Of a DNA stretch of 64,000 nt, positions 59,307-64,000 are shown piece after piece (within the stretch, counting starts at the first letter, position 1; the number at the start of each line of letters is the position of its first letter). The stretch comes from Anthonomus grandis grandis (Eukaryota > Arthropoda > Insecta > Coleoptera > Curculionidae), in NCBI RefSeq assembly GCF_022605725.1, contig NC_065553.1, positions 9,734,001-9,798,000 on the forward strand. The letters run 5' to 3'. The notes beneath the pieces are model-generated. The model was not told the origin of the DNA. It searched no databases and was given only the letters and a program-made list of their open reading frames with translations. The position numbers and the translations under genes are program-made.

Positions 59307-60884
59307 TATATACAAAAAGAGTTTTTATTTAAATATTATGTTAAGTCTGGATTTTTTGTCCTAGTTCATTTTGTTGAATCTTATGCTTTGTTCTTTAGTT
59401 ACATTTTATAGATGTCCTCTAAGAAAATGTAAAAAAAAGACTTACTACTAGATAGACCTCGCGAGAATAAAGTTTAAAATCGTATAGCCAGTTCGCCCGA
59501 TAATCATGTAACTTCAAACATTTGGCTTTAAACTTGTTCTCCATTGGTAATAAAGTAATAGTAGGGCTAGAGATAAATTAAATATATACTTCTTCAATAA
59601 AATAACATTCGATACAGTTTCCACTTAAAAGATTATGACCGTTATATCTGCAGTATTACAAAACGGATATCCATTACTTTAGATATCCCCTTAACATAAT
59701 GCATAGCAGTATTAAGCATTCCAAAACCGCACATTAAGCGATCAAAATTCATAATGAATCGGCCATTTTCATATTCCCGATCAGTTGAGATAGTCGATAC
59801 GAAATATGGGACGGCGGCCGATGTTCATCCAGGCAACATTCAGAATTTCCACTAAACATTCGATTTAGCATAGTAACCCATAAATTATTTGGTGCGCGTG
59901 ACGTCACAAAGGGCCCTTCTCCGGTCGGAATTAATCAATTAGACCAGTTCGAGAGAGCGGAAGAGTGAGTTATATGTATACGTGGGACCTGCAAAGTAAC
60001 GTCGGTTTTGATTGGATTCAAAACTCGGACCTAGATTTATAGGGAAATAGTTCAGAGCTCAGTTGGACATTTATAGTGGTTTTTTTTTCCCAAAACTTTA
60101 ACGAAACTTTTTCTATTCTATAAATAAAGCGAGCCATTCGATTATGCAACTCGGCTAACTACAATTAAATAAGCACTGTCTTCTATTAAAACCGTTTTTT
60201 GATTCTAACAAGAGCAAAATGTCAGAGTGATGACGTCTATGTGGAAGAAAGGTGTTACTAAAAAGGGTACTCTATGGAAAAATCGAATCGCAGGGTTTTT
60301 ATTTTGTTAGTTTACATCTTGTCGAACTAGAGATGTTACTTGCATTAGATATGTTACTCAATTTTAGATTTTTCAGGATATTATATTTTACAGCAAATTT
60401 ATCAAATTTTCCTCTCCTAATCCTAGGATTTTTTAGTTAATATTTTTTTTTGAGTTAGAGCCAATTTTGCTTTTTCCTGTCTACTGCAGATTCCAGGTTA
60501 CGGATGAAGAAGATGAAAAAAAAAACTACAGATGAGAAACCGCTTCTGGATGATTCAGTCATTGTCAAAGCTTGGTATCCTTTTTCCTACTTATTTGTTA
60601 AGATATAATAATAATAATGTATATGTATTTACCACTAAAGCTATAACAGCAATTTCTTCTACTTAATAGTAAAATTTCTTCATTCCTTCAAGAGTTAAAG
60701 CCCTGTAATAGAATAAAACTTGATTTATTATATGCTTCTTTGATCTTTTAAGTTTTTTTTTAAGAGGTTTAGATAATCTGCAAATAGACACCCTGGACGT
60801 TGGATAGTGGTGATTCTTGTCAAACGTCCAGAGTAGCGTGGATTTAGAGTTGGTTATACCCCGACCCACTAAAACCCATTCCTC
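59307..60884. other. Non-coding stretch containing a promoter-like island
   Basis: Apart from the island at 59780-60080 there is no gene. The minus frame 60663-60869 (68 aa) contains VGRGITNSKSTLLWTFDKN and may be a fragment of some repeat, but I cannot name it. Confidence 0.4.
59780..60080 (+). promoter_or_regulatory. GC-richer island with CRE, GAGA and TATA/initiator-like motifs
   Basis: TGACGTCA at 59899-59906 is a perfect CREB/ATF palindrome, followed by GGGCCC. CGAGAGAGCGGAAGAG at about 59949-59964 is GAGA-rich. TTTATAGG near 60036 lies about 25 bases before CTCAGTTG near 60058, an arthropod-type initiator. Nothing coding is seen downstream, so if this is a promoter the transcript is not recognisable here. 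Confidence 0.35.
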
Positions 60885-61134
60885 TGGTCAAGTTTTTATG
60901 GTTAAACTATACTGGTTACGTAATTAGTCAATATTATAAGAGGTTTAGGCACATTGTGTACATGCTAAGTCAAATTTTCAAAGGAAAGTTGCACAGGCTA
61001 AATGCTTTATGAATATTTCAGGGGTATACAGTATTAATATTTATGAAAAATTGTACACAAAAATAGAGTTAAGCATAGTAGAGTCATATATATAGTGCTT
61101 AATAATACTTCTTCGAGGCTTATTATATGCTCTT
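60885..61134. repeat. Tandem duplication, copy 1 (250 bp)
   Basis: Base-for-base identical by eye to 61141-61390, 256 bp further on. The six bases ATTATA separate the copies. The unit has no reading frame or recognised element. Confidence 0.95.
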
Positions 61135-61140
61135 ATTATA

Positions 61141-61390
61141 TGGTCAAGTTTTTATGGTTAAACTATACTGGTTACGTAATTAGTCAATATTATAAGAGGT
61201 TTAGGCACATTGTGTACATGCTAAGTCAAATTTTCAAAGGAAAGTTGCACAGGCTAAATGCTTTATGAATATTTCAGGGGTATACAGTATTAATATTTAT
61301 GAAAAATTGTACACAAAAATAGAGTTAAGCATAGTAGAGTCATATATATAGTGCTTAATAATACTTCTTCGAGGCTTATTATATGCTCTT
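61141..61390. repeat. Tandem duplication, copy 2 (250 bp)
   Basis: Second identical copy; similarity ends at 61390, where the sequence changes to TCTACATAAT. Confidence 0.95.
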
Positions 61391-63621
61391 TCTACATAAT
61401 ATCATATGTAATAAAAAATACCAAACCTTCATTTTAAATTATTAGTATTAAGATCAAACCATATACAGTAAATCAACTCAATAACATACACTTAAAAGCG
61501 AATAAGAAACAAGAAATTAAAACAGATAAAAGGAAGCGGTCAATATTGTATAAGAAATAAATAAATAGGTTATTGACGCATTTTCAGCCATTGGATATAT
61601 ATTTACAGTGATTCTTAATTTGCTTATTACATTTCTGTATTTGCAATTTTAGAACTTGAATTTTTAATTCTCTTAATACCTCCCCTTAGACTGTTTTGAT
61701 GTGAATGTAGCAAATAAATCCACTTTAAATGAAACCCGACTAAGAAGGAAGTTTAACGAATGAACTCCCATAACTGCCAAACCATTGAAACATAACCTGT
61801 TAAAAGAACAAAAGAAGATTCAATATCAGGAGGATCTTTAGGCATTAAGCCCCTTTATACAGAGCGATTACGACCTGCGCTCCTCCCCATGTACTAAACT
61901 CTTGAATTCTCTTTGGTCCACCAGAGATATGATCAATATGCTGATTCACCCTAAACAGTTGGATGTTATGCTACAAAAGATTGATAATTAGTTTTTTAAA
62001 TTAATGTGAATTTATCGAATAAATCAGCTTGTACCTTTTTATCCCTTTAAAGTTTTTAACTTCTTCTACGAATTAATCCACTAAGAAATATAGAACTTAA
62101 ATTCAATTTTGTTTAAATAAACCCATAAAAGAAAGAAACCCTTGAAATCCATTGTTAGTTAACCCCCTATTTTGACCCTCCGAATTTCAAAATAAATAAA
62201 TTTAAATTTTATGAAAATATATAGCCAATCGTCAAAAGAAAACGTTCCTTTTATAATGCCAAATGGTCCAAAAAATAAAAGAGCATGCTCTTAAATAAAA
62301 ATATATGAAACTGTACATACTTCCAAGTAATACAAACTAAATAACAAGAAACACTAAATATACAACTACGTTTACATTTCGCATCCGCCTCTGGTGAATA
62401 TCAAAAGGAGAATGACTTTTATTTCTTCTTTTCTTTTTCTTTCTCGTACTTTTACTTTTACATCTTTGAATTTTGAATAATCAGAGTTAGCTGGGCCAGA
62501 AGAAGACCAGGGTTGTGATGAAAAAATTGATTAATTTCATTTGGTTTTTTCAATGAGTGGAATTTCTTAGAAAATTTATTAAGGTCCTTCCACATATTAG
62601 ATGTACGTGATAGTCGATATTAAAAATGCCTTTTTTTTTTCATTTTTTATTCTTTTGGTGTTTAAGTTGCGAAGCGTTCTATTGCTTTCTCGATTTGCCG
62701 GGGTCCTATTTTTCTTGTTCACGTTATCTCTGCGATAACGTGAACTATTCTTTATCAAGAATTATGATCAAACGGTAGTGTTCCTTTAAATTCCAATAAT
62801 AAATACAAAAGTTAAAAAAAACGCACAAAACAAAAAGTTGAACGTCCCGGTAAATCCCAATTTTCTCGCTCGCGAACGCCAGCAACATTCCCTGACTTTT
62901 CCCATATTTGTATCATCTTATCTGATTTTACACGTCAGCGGAGTTCGTCGCGTTCCCTCTTCCCAGATGACTGACTCTGATCGACAAAATTGCTGATTTT
63001 GCCCGTTTTTTCCTTCACCTCCGTTCCCCGTTACGGGCGGCATTAGCTATTCAAGGCACGAGGTAGCCCGATAAATCTCGGATGATTCACTAAATCGCTT
63101 TTTCGTATATTTATTTATGGATTTTGTATGCCTAATCTCGAACGTAGAGCGTGAATCTAAGAGGAATTGGTAAAATAATTGGGTTGTAAAATAAATATTT
63201 TTGTCATATTCATGTCAGGTTTCTAAAATGAGTTAAAAAGAAATATGAGATCATTTAGATAAAACTGGTGTCTATTACGATTATACCAATTGAATAATAA
63301 AATTAATAAGCATTGATTAGAAATCCTTTAGGATAAAACATTTTTAATGTATTTTAAAACTACATATGTATAAAATGTAGCTAAAAAGTAAAAATCTATG
63401 AAAAATTAAAGTCATATTAATAACTCCTCATAAATCATTTACATCACAATTTTAATAACAATTATTGCTCATTTATGCTTCAGTCCAATTATTAAACGTT
63501 CCATATACCACATCATTTTAAATATTTTATTTTATATAAGTTTTCTCAAAAGATGCTTTGAAGGCTCTTTTTAACTGAACTAACAGAAGACGCATTGAAA
63601 GAATAATAATTCAATACATAT
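61391..63621. other. Non-coding stretch with a hairpin and a GC-richer island
   Basis: AT-rich to about 62690 with a pyrimidine tract at 62417-62460. The GC-richer island at 62830-63090 (for example CTCGCTCGCGAACGCC) has no frame worth calling and may be a conserved regulatory element. After 63180 it is again AT-rich. Confidence 0.45.
62717..62745. repeat. Perfect 12-bp stem-loop with E-box-like arms
   Basis: GTTCACGTTATC (62717-62728) and GATAACGTGAAC (62734-62745) are exact complements around TCTGC. It is GC-richer than most hairpins here. Confidence 0.65.
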
Positions 63622-63906
63622 TGTAGCATTTTTCGCGTTCGTAGTCAACTAATTATTAATACACTATGAAAACACGATATCTCATGACTAGTAGAGATAT
63701 TTATTTTTACTGTATTTATTAACAACTATTTAAATATCGCGCCAATATTTCGAACTTTACTTCACTGAACTGACAACTGATTACCATCGGCGATGCGGCT
63801 TCTTATATACTCGGCAGAACGCTGTTCCGGAAGATTTTCGCTTAACCTTCGAGATGTCGTCCGATGGAGAATTACCTAGTTTCTTGGTGTAACCTAAAAT
63901 AGGTAC
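63622..63906 (-). mobile_element. Solo LTR of an LTR retrotransposon (copy 3)
   Basis: Minus-strand copy of the LTR at 9322-9678. Its 3' end, AACGCGAAAAATGCTACA, is almost identical to copy 1. It has GAGTATATAAG, then TCAGTTGTCAGTTCAGTG, then AATAAATATCTCTA. The 5' boundary is uncertain (TGTACC at 63906 or TGTAAT at 63916). No target duplication is evident. As no gag/pol sequence adjoins, it is a solo LTR. Confidence 0.75.
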
Positions 63907-64000
63907 AAGGAATTACAACTTACAAGTAAGTCACTTAAATTATTTTCTAGAGGGACTAAAAAGAAAAGGTATGTTTTCTATTACCATGCGTAAACTACTT
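63907..64000. other. Window end
   Basis: No feature seen. Confidence 0.5.

Noticed and set aside
1..64000. CRISPR array, bacterial operon or rRNA gene
   Set aside because: No regularly spaced repeats, no ribosome-binding-site-led gene runs and no rRNA-like conserved blocks; the sequence is eukaryotic in character.

Overview
The window looks like a stretch of an AT-rich arthropod nuclear genome, most likely an insect. The reasons are eukaryotic transposon families typical of insects, TATA boxes paired with arthropod-type TCAG/TCAGT initiators inside solo LTRs, no bacterial-style packed genes, and very long AT-rich non-coding stretches. A beetle would fit the transposon mix, but that is only an inference. 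I find no intact host protein gene. The sequence reads as an intergenic region or a very long intron crowded with decayed mobile elements and dotted with small GC-richer islands that may be regulatory.

Layout. 1-313 is the end of a Tc1/mariner-type element whose start lies outside the window. 3685-4565 is a mariner-like element with TIRs of about 145 bp around the tail of a transposase. 8026-8946 and 11867-13291 are two large foldback elements built almost entirely of inverted arms. 9322-9678 is a solo LTR; two more of the same family lie in the opposite orientation at 55984-56273 and 63622-63906. 15690-15955, 27040-28036, 35850-36160, 49330-49890 and 58870-59157 are broken Tc1/mariner-superfamily transposases, sharing the W-P-x-R-S-P-D-L block or clear variants of it. 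26430-26650, 29421-30760, 45700-46135, 47278-47600, 50515-51180 and 55381-55790 are pieces of non-LTR retrotransposons (endonuclease, reverse transcriptase, C-terminal domain and 3' tail). 42150-42515 is a frameshifted Ty3/gypsy reverse transcriptase. Next to it (42585-42645) and at 51250-51310 are hammerhead-ribozyme-like motifs of the kind carried by Penelope-like elements.

The most gene-like non-transposon item is a broken terminal exon on the minus strand (53738-54254). It has a good splice acceptor and a poly(A) signal, and its protein resembles the C-terminal tail of insect MADF/BESS-type proteins. A 250-bp sequence is repeated perfectly in tandem at 60885-61390. GC-richer islands, for example 9965-10260, 32580-32780, 37190-37390 (CTCF-like core), 47770-48060, 59780-60080 (perfect CRE) and 62830-63090, are candidate conserved regulatory elements.

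Nothing here forms an operon or pathway. The pieces interact as nested and neighbouring insertions: Penelope-like motifs lie beside a gypsy fragment and at the broken end of a transposase. All functional statements are family-level inference from reading the sequence; no homology search was run.
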